Assembly (NCBI GenBank): GCA_000967895.1
Contig: FO203512.1
Span: 1,003,582 to 1,067,581 of the forward strand
Direction: 5' to 3'
Source: Oleispira antarctica RB-8
GTDB lineage: Bacteria; Pseudomonadota; Gammaproteobacteria; Pseudomonadales; Oceanobacteraceae
DNA length: 64,000 bases
Shown: positions 36,472 to 47,306 of the stretch, one piece after another
Layout: the number at the start of each line of letters is the position of its first letter
Numbering within the stretch: position 1 is the first letter of the stretch
The notes under the pieces: generated by a model
Told to the model about the DNA's origin: nothing
Databases searched by the model: none
What the model saw: the letters and a program-made list of their open reading frames with translations, nothing else
Made by a program: the position numbers and the translations under genes

Positions 36472-36738
36472 ATGGCTGGGGGTTGGTCGAAAGATGGCGC
36501 GGTTCAAGAGCAGATAGATGCGAGTCTTGCACAGGCCGTTGAGTTAGCACGGAGTCGATTGCATCACGGAGAAAGTGCGACTCATTGTGAGGAATGTGAA
36601 GCAAGCATTCCAGAAGCGCGACGAAAAGCCATTATTGGGGTGCGTTACTGCATCGCTTGTCAGGCCGAAATTGATCAACAGCAATCCCTTGTGAGCGGCT
36701 ATAACCGACGAGGGAGTAAGGATAGCCAGCTAAGGTGA
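36472..36738 (+). CDS. DksA/TraR C4-type zinc-finger protein (YbiI-like)
   Basis: 88 residues from ATG 36472, chosen because TAGGAGG lies 6 bases upstream. The C4 zinc finger is CEEC and, 17 residues on, CIAC, in the arrangement of short DksA/TraR proteins that lack the long DksA coiled coil. Such proteins may bind the RNA polymerase secondary channel. Single gene between two divergent blocks. Confidence 0.9.
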   Translation: MAGGWSKDGAVQEQIDASLAQAVELARSRLHHGESATHCEECEASIPEARRKAIIGVRYCIACQAEIDQQQSLVSGYNRRGSKDSQLR

Positions 36739-36832
36739 TTTACTATTATTACCGTAGAGTAAAAGTAATTTACAGAATGGATGGATTATCTCCATTTTAT
36801 ATTAGGATATAATTAAAACCATACAACGATAG

Positions 36833-38014
<1,182 letters not shown>

Positions 38015-38097
38015 TCTTCGATAAGTAACCTTTTGCGCCGCGCTTAAGCATAACAATGTTTAACTGCGGCTAATGCATCGATTTAGAGAGCCTGATA

Positions 38098-38937
38098 ATG
38101 AGCATTGAAAACCTGAGTAGCAATAAAAGTTTTGGTGGCTGGCATAAGCAATATAGCCATGTATCAAACACATTAAACTGTGCGATGCGCTTTGCTATTT
38201 ACTTACCGCCTCAGGCATCAACAGGGGCGAAAGTGCCCGTATTGTATTGGCTGTCTGGCTTAACTTGCAGTGATGAAAACTTCATGCAAAAAGCCGGTGC
38301 TCAGCGCCTAGCCGCTGAGTTGGGTATTGCGATTGTTGCGCCAGATACCAGCCCTCGTGGTGAAGGTGTGGCGGATGATGAAGGTTATGACCTTGGTCAA
38401 GGTGCAGGTTTTTATGTGAATGCGACTCAGGCTCCGTGGAACCGTCATTATCAAATGTATGATTATGTGGTGAACGAGCTTCCTGAGCTCATTGAATCGA
38501 TGTTTCCAGTGTCGGATAAACGCGCCATTGCCGGTCATTCTATGGGTGGGCATGGGGCGCTAACGATTGCCTTGCGCAATCCTGAACGTTATCAGTCGGT
38601 TTCTGCTTTTAGTCCGATTAACAACCCGGTTAATTGTCCTTGGGGACAGAAAGCGTTCACGGCCTATTTGGGTAAAGATACTGATACATGGCGTGAATAC
38701 GATGCGAGCTTGCTCATGCGAGCAGCCAAGCAATACGTCCCTGCGCTGGTGGATCAAGGGGAAGCAGATAATTTTCTGGCAGAACAGCTAAAACCAGAAG
38801 TGTTAGAAGCGGCGGCCAGTAGCAATAACTACCCTTTAGAATTGCGCAGTCACGAAGGTTATGACCACAGCTATTATTTTATCGCGAGTTTTATTGAAGA
38901 CCATTTGCGTTTCCACTCGAACTATTTGAATGCATAA
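38098..38937 (+). CDS. fghA: S-formylglutathione hydrolase
   Basis: 279-residue esterase-D family alpha/beta hydrolase; nucleophile Ser148 in GHSMGGHG, oxyanion region [12 protein letters not shown], catalytic His in GYDHSYYF. Releases formate and glutathione from the FrmA product. Same strand and probable operon with frmA. Confidence 0.96.
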   Translation: MSIENLSSNKSFGGWHKQYSHVSNTLNCAMRFAIYLPPQASTGAKVPVLYWLSGLTCSDENFMQKAGAQRLAAELGIAIVAPDTSPRGEGVADDEGYDLGQGAGFYVNATQAPWNRHYQMYDYVVNELPELIESMFPVSDKRAIAGHSMGGHGALTIALRNPERYQSVSAFSPINNPVNCPWGQKAFTAYLGKDTDTWREYDASLLMRAAKQYVPALVDQGEADNFLAEQLKPEVLEAAASSNNYPLELRSHEGYDHSYYFIASFIEDHLRFHSNYLNA

Positions 38938-38953
38938 GACGATTCAGCTTAGC

Positions 38954-38986
38954 TATTAATACCAAAATAAAAATGCGGTATTAATA
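38954..38986 (+). terminator. Hairpin after fghA
   Basis: TATTAATACC (38954-38963) and GGTATTAATA (38977-38986) pair perfectly with a 13-base loop, 14 bases after the stop. No T run follows, so it may stabilise the mRNA end as much as terminate. Confidence 0.5.
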
Positions 38987-38993
38987 CTTGATG

Positions 38994-39009
38994 CTGGGTT
39001 TATAACCAG
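38994..39009 (+). promoter_or_regulatory. Candidate LexA (SOS) box before dinB
   Basis: CTG, ten AT-rich bases (GGTTTATAAC), then CAG, matching the CTG-N10-CAG core of the gammaproteobacterial LexA operator. It ends 11 bases before the dinB ATG. Pol IV genes are classic LexA targets, which raises the odds. Confidence 0.55.
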
Positions 39010-39020
39010 TATTATGAGGC

Positions 39021-40064
39021 ATGCGAAAAGTCTTACATATTGACTGCGACTGTTTTTTTGCCGCCGTTGAAATGAGGGAAAACCCTCAGCTTTGCCATAT
39101 TCCTATTGCCATCGGTGGTCACTCTGATCGTCGAGGTGTTATTTCGACTTGTAATTATCCCGCCCGAACGTTTGGCGTTCACTCTGCGATGGCATCCGCT
39201 CAAGCCTTTAAAAAATGTCCCCACCTTATTCTATTGCCTGGAAATATGGCGCTCTACCGCGAAGTATCTCAGCAAGTGATGGCGATTATTCGTCAATACG
39301 GTATTGGCTTTGAACAGGTTTCGGTGGATGAAGCGTATGTCGAACTAGAGCCTAATGAATCTGCCATAGAGATCGGAGAAAAAATTCGTGCCGAGGTTGA
39401 AGCTAAGGTAGGTATTACCGTGTCTGTTGGCGCAGCACCCAATAAATTTTTAGCCAAGGTTGCCAGTGACTGGAATAAGCCGAATGGCTTGTTTGCGGTT
39501 AAACCGCATAAAGTTGATATGTTTGTGCAGCAGCTTGAAGTGCGAAAAATTCCAGGTATTGGGCCAAAAACCGCAGAGCGTCTAGCGGCCAAAGGGATTG
39601 TTCTTTGCTCTGATGCACAGCCCTACAGCTTGATTGAATTAGTCAATTTATTTGGCCGTACTGGGCTTACCTTATTTAAGCGGTGTCGTGGACAAGATGA
39701 TCGTGCTTTGAGTACCGATCGCATACGCAAATCGATCAGTGTTGAGCATACATTTGCCAAAGATCTGTATTCAGCCCAAGAGCTTGATGACGAAGTGAAC
39801 CTGTTATGGGAAAAATTTTTACAACGCACGGATAAGGCGAACATTGATAGTCGAAGTTTAGCGCCGTTTGTTAAGGTGAAATTTAACGATTTTAGCCAAA
39901 CCACATTAGCCGATCATTTACAGACTGTCAGTTTAGAATCTTTTCGTCAGCTGTTGCAGCAGGCTAGATTGCGTAATGATGCCGATGAAGTTCAAGGAGT
40001 ACGATTGATCGGTATTGGTGGTCGCTGCCCCGATATTAATGAGCAGCAACTGGCACTGTTTTAG
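39021..40064 (+). CDS. dinB: DNA polymerase IV
   Basis: 347-residue Y-family polymerase. Catalytic carboxylates in HIDCDCFFAAVE and SVDEAYVEL, HhH fingers-thumb element KIPGIGPKTAERLAAKGI, little-finger domain in the last third, and a C-terminal clamp-binding motif QLALF. Performs translesion and stress-induced mutagenic synthesis. A LexA-like box lies directly upstream. Confidence 0.96.
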   Translation: MRKVLHIDCDCFFAAVEMRENPQLCHIPIAIGGHSDRRGVISTCNYPARTFGVHSAMASAQAFKKCPHLILLPGNMALYREVSQQVMAIIRQYGIGFEQVSVDEAYVELEPNESAIEIGEKIRAEVEAKVGITVSVGAAPNKFLAKVASDWNKPNGLFAVKPHKVDMFVQQLEVRKIPGIGPKTAERLAAKGIVLCSDAQPYSLIELVNLFGRTGLTLFKRCRGQDDRALSTDRIRKSISVEHTFAKDLYSAQELDDEVNLLWEKFLQRTDKANIDSRSLAPFVKVKFNDFSQTTLADHLQTVSLESFRQLLQQARLRNDADEVQGVRLIGIGGRCPDINEQQLALF

Positions 40065-40094
40065 TATTTTACTGCCACAAGTGCCTAAGTAGTT

Positions 40095-41132
40095 TTACTT
40101 CACCGATTTTCTTACTGCGCGGTAATAGCTTGGAGGATTACCGGTCCAGCGCTTGAAGGCTTTGCGAAAATTAGATGGGTCGTTATAGCCAATCAACGCC
40201 GCGATTTCTTCTATCGGTAAACTTGAAGTATTTAAGTATTCAATCGCCATTTCTTTGCGCACTTCATCTAAGATTTTTTGATAAGAGGTGCTCACTTCTT
40301 GCAGGCTTCGGCTTAACGTTCGAGTACTGGTTGCCAAGTGACTAGCAACGGTTTCTATCGGAGGAAAATGGCCAGGATGACTCAGCAAAATGCGGCGGAC
40401 TTTAACCACAATGCCTTCTCTTGGCCCCATGCGCGATAAAATGTCAGCGCATTGTGACTCGGCCATTTTAGCGGTGGCTTCGTCAGCGAGAGTGGTTGGT
40501 GCATCCATGATACTGCTATCGAATACAATCTCTGTACGAGGTTGGTCCCAGTTAATGAGGCAGCCTTCAAAGAATTGTTCGTATCGATCAGAGAAATCAG
40601 GCTTGGGGCGGTTAATATTGATCGCTCTAGGTAAGATATTCAAGCCTGTCAGAAAGCGCGCAAGGCTGATGAAGTTGGCTATGAATACATCACATAAAAA
40701 ATTATAAATGGTTTCGATAGGAATATGCGAGGTAAGGCGAACGGATGTCATTTCACCCTGTTCAACGACTTCAAAATTGAATGCAGGATCAATGAGTACA
40801 TGATATTTCAAGCCGAGGTTCAACGCTTGGCGCACATTCGCACAACTTAAAATGGCGTAACCCAGCATACCAAATTGATTGATATTAATGGCTTTACCCA
40901 ATTCAATACCTAAGGTGGGTTCATTGCTGAGCCTAAGAGTGTTATTCGTTAAAATAATAACTTGTTGATAAGTCAGCAGAGCCTTTGGGTCAGAGAAGGC
41001 AGCAGGATCGATCTCTGTATTTTCAAGTAGGGCGTCTTGTGATATGCCTTTTTCTTGCCCCATTCTAACCAAAATGGCAGAAATGTTGGCAGGTACTAAG
41101 GGCTCATTTAGACTCCAGGTTCCTCTAATCAC
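40095..41132 (-). CDS. AraC-family transcriptional regulator (OruR-like)
   Basis: 345 residues. The N-terminal arabinose-binding-type domain (about 20-200, with LGIELGKAININQFGMLGYA) is that of OruR/FtrA-like regulators often linked to lipid or amino-acid catabolism. The C-terminal double HTH (about 245-340) includes VASHLATSTRTLSRSL and IAALIGYNDPSNFRKAFKRW. Start is GTG 41132 with AGGA 8 bases upstream. The target is unknown. Confidence 0.9.
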   Translation of the reverse strand: MIRGTWSLNEPLVPANISAILVRMGQEKGISQDALLENTEIDPAAFSDPKALLTYQQVIILTNNTLRLSNEPTLGIELGKAININQFGMLGYAILSCANVRQALNLGLKYHVLIDPAFNFEVVEQGEMTSVRLTSHIPIETIYNFLCDVFIANFISLARFLTGLNILPRAININRPKPDFSDRYEQFFEGCLINWDQPRTEIVFDSSIMDAPTTLADEATAKMAESQCADILSRMGPREGIVVKVRRILLSHPGHFPPIETVASHLATSTRTLSRSLQEVSTSYQKILDEVRKEMAIEYLNTSSLPIEEIAALIGYNDPSNFRKAFKRWTGNPPSYYRAVRKSVK

Positions 41133-41257
41133 CTAGGCAATCCTTTTTCTTATTGTCACTTTATTTGGAATAGCTTTGATATAAATATCGCTAGAATGAC
41201 CGATTTTGTGACTTTACACAAGGCAGTCGTACGCAAGCTTTGATAACTAGAGGTCTT

Positions 41258-42130
41258 TTATTTGTTTTGGAAAGGGAAGTGAGAGCGGCTTAAAAGCCGT
41301 CCCCAATCAACGACTTGTGTTGAATTGTGGTTACTTAGTAGATTAAAAATAATGTCATTTAGGGCTTGGTCATTCTTACGAGCAATAAAAAAAACTAAAT
41401 CAGAACGGCGCCACTCAAATTCGGCGATTTCACATTCAAACTTAGCCTGTTTGAGCAATTGGTATAATTGATACGCATATTCACGTTTCATTAATAACAT
41501 CCAAAACCCAGATCTGAGGCGGTCTAGCATGTGACCTTGAATAGACTCCACATGAATCATGCAGGTAAGATTATAATCTCTTTGCTGTTTCTTACACTGC
41601 ATGAGTAAAGCAGCAAAATGACGAGGCTCATCTTCGTTTAGATAATAATAGCGGCCATCAAATTCTCGGTAGCAAATATGAAACGGTTGTTTGGCTTCAG
41701 GAAAGGCAAGTGTAATGTTACGGTTGAATTCATTATCGGTTTCTTGCGGAATTTGATTCGCTTGTGTTGCGCCGTAACTTAGTAAATCAGGAAAGTCTTC
41801 TTCGCATTGGCTGACTTTAATACCGTGGATAGCACTGATCGATAGTGAGCGTGGGTATTCATTTTCACTGCTCATTTTTTTTAATAGCTCGGCCAGAGAA
41901 TGCCACTGTTGGTCGCTAGACGTTAAGCTATCGGCGGCGGCTTGATGTACGTTAATTAGACTTAACCAGCGATGGCAAAGATAACTTTTGGGATTAATGT
42001 CTTCGATTGCCGATATTTCTATTTCTTTCACCGCATGGCGAGCATACCAGCGAGGAAAAAGCCGCTGGGCGATTAAATTAATGAATTGCTCTAAATCAAA
42101 TCCAGAGTCTGTCGCCTTTTCGTTACTCAC
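41258..42130 (-). CDS. Unrecognised cytoplasmic protein
   Basis: 290 residues, no signal peptide or membrane segment. I cannot place it in a family. Visible features: DGRYYYLNEDEPRHFAAL around 165-182, a hydrophobic stretch near MLDRLRSGFWMLLMKREYAY, and many aromatic and charged residues. The start is GTG 42130 with AAGGA at good spacing. Divergent from the next gene, with 62 bases between. Confidence 0.65.
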   Translation of the reverse strand: MSNEKATDSGFDLEQFINLIAQRLFPRWYARHAVKEIEISAIEDINPKSYLCHRWLSLINVHQAAADSLTSSDQQWHSLAELLKKMSSENEYPRSLSISAIHGIKVSQCEEDFPDLLSYGATQANQIPQETDNEFNRNITLAFPEAKQPFHICYREFDGRYYYLNEDEPRHFAALLMQCKKQQRDYNLTCMIHVESIQGHMLDRLRSGFWMLLMKREYAYQLYQLLKQAKFECEIAEFEWRRSDLVFFIARKNDQALNDIIFNLLSNHNSTQVVDWGRLLSRSHFPFQNK

Positions 42131-42192
42131 GTAGTCTTCCTTGGTTTCTTGACTATTCTTGTATTAATTAAAGCAGTTAAAGGAACTTGCTA

Positions 42193-42603
42193 ATGAATAA
42201 TCCTCAAACCTTACCTTCGTCTCTTAAGATAGCGGCCGAAGTTGATGCAGCTTTAGCGGCTGCAGGGCTAACGGGTCCACAAGTTGAGCGAGAAGCGGTG
42301 CCTCTATACCTTTCATTTATCGAAGAAATGATTGATGCAGAAGGAAAGTTAGCGCTAAATTTCCAGCATTCTTCTCCACGAGACATCGCAAAGCAGCTTG
42401 TTAGCTGGGCTCGCGAAGAGGGGGTTAGTGAGCAAGGTCTTTTATCAGCGATTGCTGAACACCTTGAGGAAGCCTTATTGTTAACGCGTGCTCATGGTAC
42501 TTTGAGTGATATAAAACGACGTAAATTATTGAATTTAAACCAGCAGATTGTTGATTTCATGCCTGTGCTGCTTTCTTTGGAGATGGTACACGGGCAGAAA
42601 TAA
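42193..42603 (+). CDS. Unrecognised helical protein
   Basis: 136 residues from ATG 42193 (AGGA 8 bases upstream; TTG 42187 opens the frame). Predicted all-helical, acidic, no signal peptide. Segments LKIAAEVDAALAAAGLTG and LSAIAEHLEEALLLTRAHG could pack as a helical bundle. No family recognised. Confidence 0.6.
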   Translation: MNNPQTLPSSLKIAAEVDAALAAAGLTGPQVEREAVPLYLSFIEEMIDAEGKLALNFQHSSPRDIAKQLVSWAREEGVSEQGLLSAIAEHLEEALLLTRAHGTLSDIKRRKLLNLNQQIVDFMPVLLSLEMVHGQK

Positions 42604-42654
42604 TTATAATGGGGGGATTGTCACGATCTGCATTAGGATTGTTTAAAATATTCA

Positions 42655-42684
42655 GTTATACCGCTAGGCTGCTAGCGATATAAC
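42655..42684. terminator. Hairpin between convergent genes
   Basis: GTTATA-C-CGCTAG and CTAGCG-A-TATAAC form a 13-bp stem with one mismatch and a 4-base loop (GCTG). It lies between the convergent ends at 42603 and 42707 and can act in both directions, without a strong T run. Confidence 0.6.
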
Positions 42685-42706
42685 CAAAGCATTTAGAAGA
42701 GAGATG

Positions 42707-43501
42707 TTAAAAACTGTACTTTAACTGCATGGTTGTTTCATGCACTTCTTTTGATACGCCAGAAGGAGGTTGGCTATCCCAGTTACTTTGCAATTTCCAC
42801 TGTAAATGCAGTTGTTCGACAATAGGTATCGATACTTGTGCTTGCAATAATGCTTTGACATCGTCGATATCGGACAAATCTGGCTGAACATATAATGTGA
42901 CACTGGTGCTGACGGCGCGTTCGCCAGAGTGCTGATAGAGCCAATGGCTATATAAATTACCTCGAAAGCGTTGCTCTACTTGAGTACGACCAAGATCAAC
43001 TTCTCTAACCTGTTCGTTAAAAATCCCTATTCCTTGATAGCTTTCACCGGAGGATTCTTTTTGTTCGGTCTGAGGCTTGAACCAGCTGCGAAAGCGAACG
43101 CCAATACCTTCTAATGCACGTCGTTTTATTCCCGCAAAAGGTGCTTGTTCGTATTGTAAAAAATATTCGGTTGCAATGACTTGCTGGTGGTTATGGATTA
43201 AGCGAGTATGAAAAAAGGTTTCATCATTACTCAGAACACCGTTATTACGTTGATAGTCTCGGCTATACCAGTTAAGCCATTTTAATTGCTCATTATTCCA
43301 ACGAATATGGCTACCTATGCCTAATTCAGCCTCATCATTATTGCCCGTTTTACCATTGAGATTAACGCGAATATGACCGTTCCAGCCGTCTTCCGATTTT
43401 GCGGTACGTTCTTTTTCAATGTTCGTAATAGCGAAACTTTGGCAGGACAAAAAGCCCACGCTGGTGATTAATAAAATGTTAACGAGAGAGGGGATTCTCA
43501 T
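42707..43501 (-). CDS. Outer-membrane beta-barrel protein (DUF481-like)
   Basis: 264 residues: signal peptide (about 1-24, CQSFA), alternating beta strands and C-terminal aromatic YSF. ETFFHTRLIHNHQQVIATEYFLQYE and RRALEGIGVRFR resemble the DUF481 (YdiY-like, salt-induced) barrel family, though the fit is partial. No function beyond envelope localisation can be supported. Confidence 0.65.
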   Translation of the reverse strand: MRIPSLVNILLITSVGFLSCQSFAITNIEKERTAKSEDGWNGHIRVNLNGKTGNNDEAELGIGSHIRWNNEQLKWLNWYSRDYQRNNGVLSNDETFFHTRLIHNHQQVIATEYFLQYEQAPFAGIKRRALEGIGVRFRSWFKPQTEQKESSGESYQGIGIFNEQVREVDLGRTQVEQRFRGNLYSHWLYQHSGERAVSTSVTLYVQPDLSDIDDVKALLQAQVSIPIVEQLHLQWKLQSNWDSQPPSGVSKEVHETTMQLKYSF

Positions 43502-43588
43502 TGTCTAGGCCTATCCATTAAAAATAAATGGCGGCTATTGTAATCACTCTGCTCTGAAAGGCTAATATAAACGCAGTTATTTACCGAT

Positions 43589-44065
43589 TTATGGCAGTTG
43601 GCGTGCGGAGGCCATGTTTTGAATAACAACACTCATTTTATCCACTTGTTGACGCATGCTGTAAGGAATCTCTAGCTCATCAAACTTCGCTTTAAAATTG
43701 TTCAGTAGGTCAACCGCATTGATGGTGTCTTTTGGTTCTGTTAATTGACGTGCAAGCGAGAGTGATCGCATGCCATTAAGATCGCCAGCCGCAATAAAAC
43801 CATAGTCGTTTAGTTTTGTTTGTAGTTGATTCAGTTGTTCGTTATTTAATGACGTAACGTCAAATTCTTGTGATAGGTATTCTAGATAGCTAGCGCGGTT
43901 TGAAAGGTGTAATTCTTCTGGTTGAGGCTCTTTAGTTTGCTTTGGTAAAACGGACTTAATGCTTACTGTATCAGCCTTTGAAGCATCTTGAGCCTTGTTT
44001 TGCGTACTGTTTTGAGCGCTAAAAGGCTGGTTTTGCATGTAACTGCTGAGACGGTCAAGAATCAT
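43589..44065 (-). CDS. Unrecognised small protein with disordered N-terminus
   Basis: 158 residues. The first ~55 are rich in Gln, Asn, Ser and Lys and probably disordered; residues 58-158 look helical (LEYLSQEFDVTSLNNEQLNQL). No signal peptide. AGGAG lies 6 bases before ATG 44065, which supports translation. No family recognised. Confidence 0.6.
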   Translation of the reverse strand: MILDRLSSYMQNQPFSAQNSTQNKAQDASKADTVSIKSVLPKQTKEPQPEELHLSNRASYLEYLSQEFDVTSLNNEQLNQLQTKLNDYGFIAAGDLNGMRSLSLARQLTEPKDTINAVDLLNNFKAKFDELEIPYSMRQQVDKMSVVIQNMASARQLP

Positions 44066-44172
44066 GCGCAGCTCCTAATAAGTCAGTTATACCGAAGTAA
44101 TTTTCGGGTAAACGAATAACTGCAGGAGCCGTGCCAGATAGGTTTAAATTATCAATATTGGCTAATTACGCG

Positions 44173-44859
44173 TTAGAACTTCCAATTGATCATTAAGTTA
44201 GGGCCAGCAGCGGCAACAAATAAACGTTGCTGATTCGTTTTTGCCGTTTTAGTTGAATAGTTACCATTTTGATAAGCTTGCTGAGCTGCCATCATTGTTT
44301 GTGGTGCGGTGTAGATTTTAAACTCACTGACCGCGACACCCGTCGCGAACGTTAACCAGCCATCGATAGGGCGCTTATCATCATACGCAACAGCCAAACC
44401 TGCTAAGCCATTCACTAATCCAGCCAAAAGGTGATTGGTCCAGCTTTGCTCGTAGGCTTCACGCGCCGCGGCTTTAACTAGCCAAGCTTCGGCTTGTTGC
44501 AGCTTGTCTGTTTTTTCAAGGACGCTATTGCTGTTCATTTGTTGCAGTTGATCACTGTAGTTATGGCTTTGCATTGGGTTTAATAACATATCTGCGGCGC
44601 CTAAAAAGCTGGTGACTGCTCCCACGCTCATATCGTATTGAAGCTTATCGTCATCAGCAGTATTAGCGACAATGGTTTGTACGACTGAAGCGCTGCCCAA
44701 AAAACCAAACCAGCCCCATTGCCACGTTTGACTATGATTACGAGTTTGCTCGAATTGCTGTTGAATAAAATCAATTCGTTGCTGATGTTGTGGTGGCTGT
44801 TCCTCGGCTTGGCTATTGAAAGCCAATAAAAATGTGAAGGCTAGGGAGAGTGTGCGCAT
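44173..44859 (-). CDS. Unrecognised exported protein
   Basis: 228 residues with a signal peptide (about 1-18, AFNSQAEE). Two glycine-rich hydrophobic stretches (WGWFGFLGSASVVQTIVA and LLAGLVNGLAGLAVAY) may be membrane-embedded. AAGGA precedes ATG 44859. Lies 80 bases downstream of fadL on the same strand. No family recognised. Confidence 0.6.
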   Translation of the reverse strand: MRTLSLAFTFLLAFNSQAEEQPPQHQQRIDFIQQQFEQTRNHSQTWQWGWFGFLGSASVVQTIVANTADDDKLQYDMSVGAVTSFLGAADMLLNPMQSHNYSDQLQQMNSNSVLEKTDKLQQAEAWLVKAAAREAYEQSWTNHLLAGLVNGLAGLAVAYDDKRPIDGWLTFATGVAVSEFKIYTAPQTMMAAQQAYQNGNYSTKTAKTNQQRLFVAAAGPNLMINWKF

Positions 44860-44938
44860 TGCTGCTTCCTTAATTTTTATTATTATTTTTTAGCTATTTG
44901 TAAATAGTACGAAGGGCGATTAGGCCGCCCTCGTAAAT

Positions 44939-46306
44939 CTAGAACTTCATATTGATGCCCGCAGCAAGTGATAATACGTCGGTAGAAACATCCCCTTTAA
45001 GTTTGCTTAAGTTTTGACTAGGGTCGGTTATATCGCCCTGTGCAATGGCACGCTTTTGTTTAAGCGTTTTTTGGATACCAAAATCAAATGCGAGTTCTTT
45101 ATTCAAATCATACGTTAAGCCAAATGAGATGGCTTTATAGTCATCAAATGCGAAATCAATCTTGGTTTGTTTGTCTTTGATTGGAGTATTATCCAATGCC
45201 AAACCCGTGCGTAATGTTAAGGCAGGAGTCATTTTATAAGAACCCCCAATCGCATAACGATAAGAATCTACCCAGTTGTAAGTCTGTGGGCCAGCAACGC
45301 CTTTAATCACATCGTTATCGGATTTGACGGATAAAGTATCGAAGCTTGACCACTGGGTCCATTGTACGTCGGCTTGCAGGGAGAACTTTCCCAAGCCTTG
45401 ATAGAAACTAAGGTTTGCTTGGCTAGGGGTCTCTAACGTTGCGGTGCCTTTGGCTTTGGTATCGACAAGACCTGCCAGATTACCAAACGTTTCCGCAGCG
45501 GTAGGCACTTCTAAGGTCGCGTTACCTTGCAAGTCGTGACTGATGCGGTTTCTGTAATGCATGCCGAGGCGGCTTTCAGGGCTGAATTCGTACAGCATAC
45601 CGGCGGTAAAGCCGATATTAAGGTCATCGCCTTGCATTTCGAACTGGCCATCGTAAGTGCTTGTGCCTAGTCCAGAATCAGCAATTCCCAAGCCTGGGCA
45701 GGTGAAAGGACTGAGATCACCTTGTAATTCAGCACCTTTACAGGCTGCGCTGGTATTCACCGCTTGTGCAACGGTCGCACTAAGATATTGCATGACCATG
45801 CTAAAACCGAATGAGAGGTTATCACTGACTTTAAAGCCGAAAGCGGTACCAAAATCAATGCCGGTAATGCTACTTTCTGTCGAAAAGTAACGTCCTATAG
45901 AATTGTCACCAAAATCGGTTCCTGTCGCATAAGGTGCATTCAAATAAGCACCAAAAACCAAACCTTCACTCATCGGGGCTGAGAAGTAGATCGAGGGTAG
46001 AATATCAAAAGCTTCTGCACTGACATCTTTACCTGTAACGGTAGTGCTGGCGAGTGTAGTAGAGGAGCCGTTAAATTCGGATGTTACTGAAATTGCAGAC
46101 AAATTAAAGGTAAGTTGCTTTTGTTTTAATCGAGTTAGGCCTGCTGGATTATAAAAGGCAGTTGAGGCATCATCAGCTTGGGCTGCAGCCCCAGAGAAGG
46201 CATCCCCTAAGCGTAAGGCTGATTGCTCGTCAACATAGAATCCTTGAGCCATGGTGAGTTGGGCACTGATGAGACCTATCGCCAGAGAGAGTGTTTTTTT
46301 AATCAT
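44939..46306 (-). CDS. fadL: FadL/OmpP1/TodX-family outer-membrane transporter
   Basis: 455 residues: signal peptide (about 1-20, TMAQGF), then the N-terminal hatch with QSALRLGDAFSGAAAQADDASTAFYNPAG-type residues spread over 26-58 (NPAG is the family hallmark), and a 14-strand barrel ending in aromatic MKF. Takes up long-chain fatty acids or hydrophobic compounds such as alkanes. Divergent from a TetR regulator 249 bases away, which probably controls it. Confidence 0.93.
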   Translation of the reverse strand: MIKKTLSLAIGLISAQLTMAQGFYVDEQSALRLGDAFSGAAAQADDASTAFYNPAGLTRLKQKQLTFNLSAISVTSEFNGSSTTLASTTVTGKDVSAEAFDILPSIYFSAPMSEGLVFGAYLNAPYATGTDFGDNSIGRYFSTESSITGIDFGTAFGFKVSDNLSFGFSMVMQYLSATVAQAVNTSAACKGAELQGDLSPFTCPGLGIADSGLGTSTYDGQFEMQGDDLNIGFTAGMLYEFSPESRLGMHYRNRISHDLQGNATLEVPTAAETFGNLAGLVDTKAKGTATLETPSQANLSFYQGLGKFSLQADVQWTQWSSFDTLSVKSDNDVIKGVAGPQTYNWVDSYRYAIGGSYKMTPALTLRTGLALDNTPIKDKQTKIDFAFDDYKAISFGLTYDLNKELAFDFGIQKTLKQKRAIAQGDITDPSQNLSKLKGDVSTDVLSLAAGINMKF

Positions 46307-46555
46307 AGTCGTATTCCGTTGTACAAATATTGAGCGTATTTGTAGCGATCCTTTTTTATTATTAATGTGTACTATGGTTCTATTTTTATCAGAAGTAACA
46401 TAATTTTACTAGTAATTACTGGACTAACTGATCACACTAAAGTATGAAAATACCTTAGTGGTACGATTGTTCGGCCGATAATGGTTCAATTAATGTGCCG
46501 TTGTGAATAATAATGTAAGGATTAATTAAAGTTTTTTGTGTATTTGAGGAGCAAA

Positions 46556-47272
46556 ATGTCGCAGTTATCAGACTCATTATCGAATTCAAAATCGGGTAGC
46601 GCCGTTAAATACCAAGGCCGTAAGACCAGTCGAGCAGGTAGTGAGCTGCGTCGACGTTTGATTTTAGAAGCGTCGCTAAGAATTGTTATTCGAGAGGGGG
46701 TACGTGGAATACGTCACCGGGCTGTTGCTAAAGAAGCTGATGTGCCTTTAGCCGCTACTACCTATTACTTCAAAGATATTCAAGAACTGATCAACGATAC
46801 CTTCACTCTTTATGCTGAACAATCATTAGAAATCGTTACTCAGTTTTCAAGACGCTTATATGAGCCACTAGAAAATAGTGATGGTAAAACATTTGTTGAA
46901 GCGATGAATAGCGCTGAAGATATGTCGGGGATTATTGCTGACAGTATGACGCAATATGTCGTAGAACAAATTACCCAGCACAGAGATGCATTAATTGCTG
47001 AACAGGCATTTCGTTATGAGGCTATTTTAAGCCCTCATCTACGTAAGTTAGGAGAAGTGCATAAGCTTGCATTGATACAAAAATTAACTGAATTGTTAAG
47101 CTTAATGCAATCACCACAGCCAGTTGAAGATGCAACCATTGTAATTTCTATATTGCATCGAATCGAATACGAAGGCTTGCTGGTAGAGCCCGAAAATTTA
47201 GATATAAAGGCGATTCGTGCGACACTTCTACGACAGCTAAGTTTAATGTTTAACGATCAAAGTCGTGCTTAG
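46556..47272 (+). CDS. TetR-family transcriptional regulator
   Basis: 238 residues from ATG 46556 (GAGGAG 5 bases upstream; an earlier frame opening at 46538 lacks a site). HTH in the first 60 residues after a basic leader: RRLILEASLRIVIREGVRGI then HRAVAKEADVPLAATTYYF. The ligand domain follows. Divergence from fadL suggests it senses an acyl-CoA or fatty acid and represses uptake, but no operator was singled out in the intergenic region, which holds several short dyads (for example TTACTAGTAA near 46406). Confidence 0.9.
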   Translation: MSQLSDSLSNSKSGSAVKYQGRKTSRAGSELRRRLILEASLRIVIREGVRGIRHRAVAKEADVPLAATTYYFKDIQELINDTFTLYAEQSLEIVTQFSRRLYEPLENSDGKTFVEAMNSAEDMSGIIADSMTQYVVEQITQHRDALIAEQAFRYEAILSPHLRKLGEVHKLALIQKLTELLSLMQSPQPVEDATIVISILHRIEYEGLLVEPENLDIKAIRATLLRQLSLMFNDQSRA

Positions 47273-47289
47273 TGCGACTTTGATCGTTA
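47251..47289 (+). repeat. Perfect 15-bp inverted repeat across the TetR stop codon
   Basis: TAACGATCAAAGTCG (47251-47265) and CGACTTTGATCGTTA (47275-47289) are exact reverse complements with a 9-base loop containing the TAG stop. The left arm encodes the C-terminal residues. A separate intrinsic terminator follows 18 bases later. Confidence 0.85.
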
Positions 47290-47306
47290 GCTTAGTCATG
47301 TTCTAT

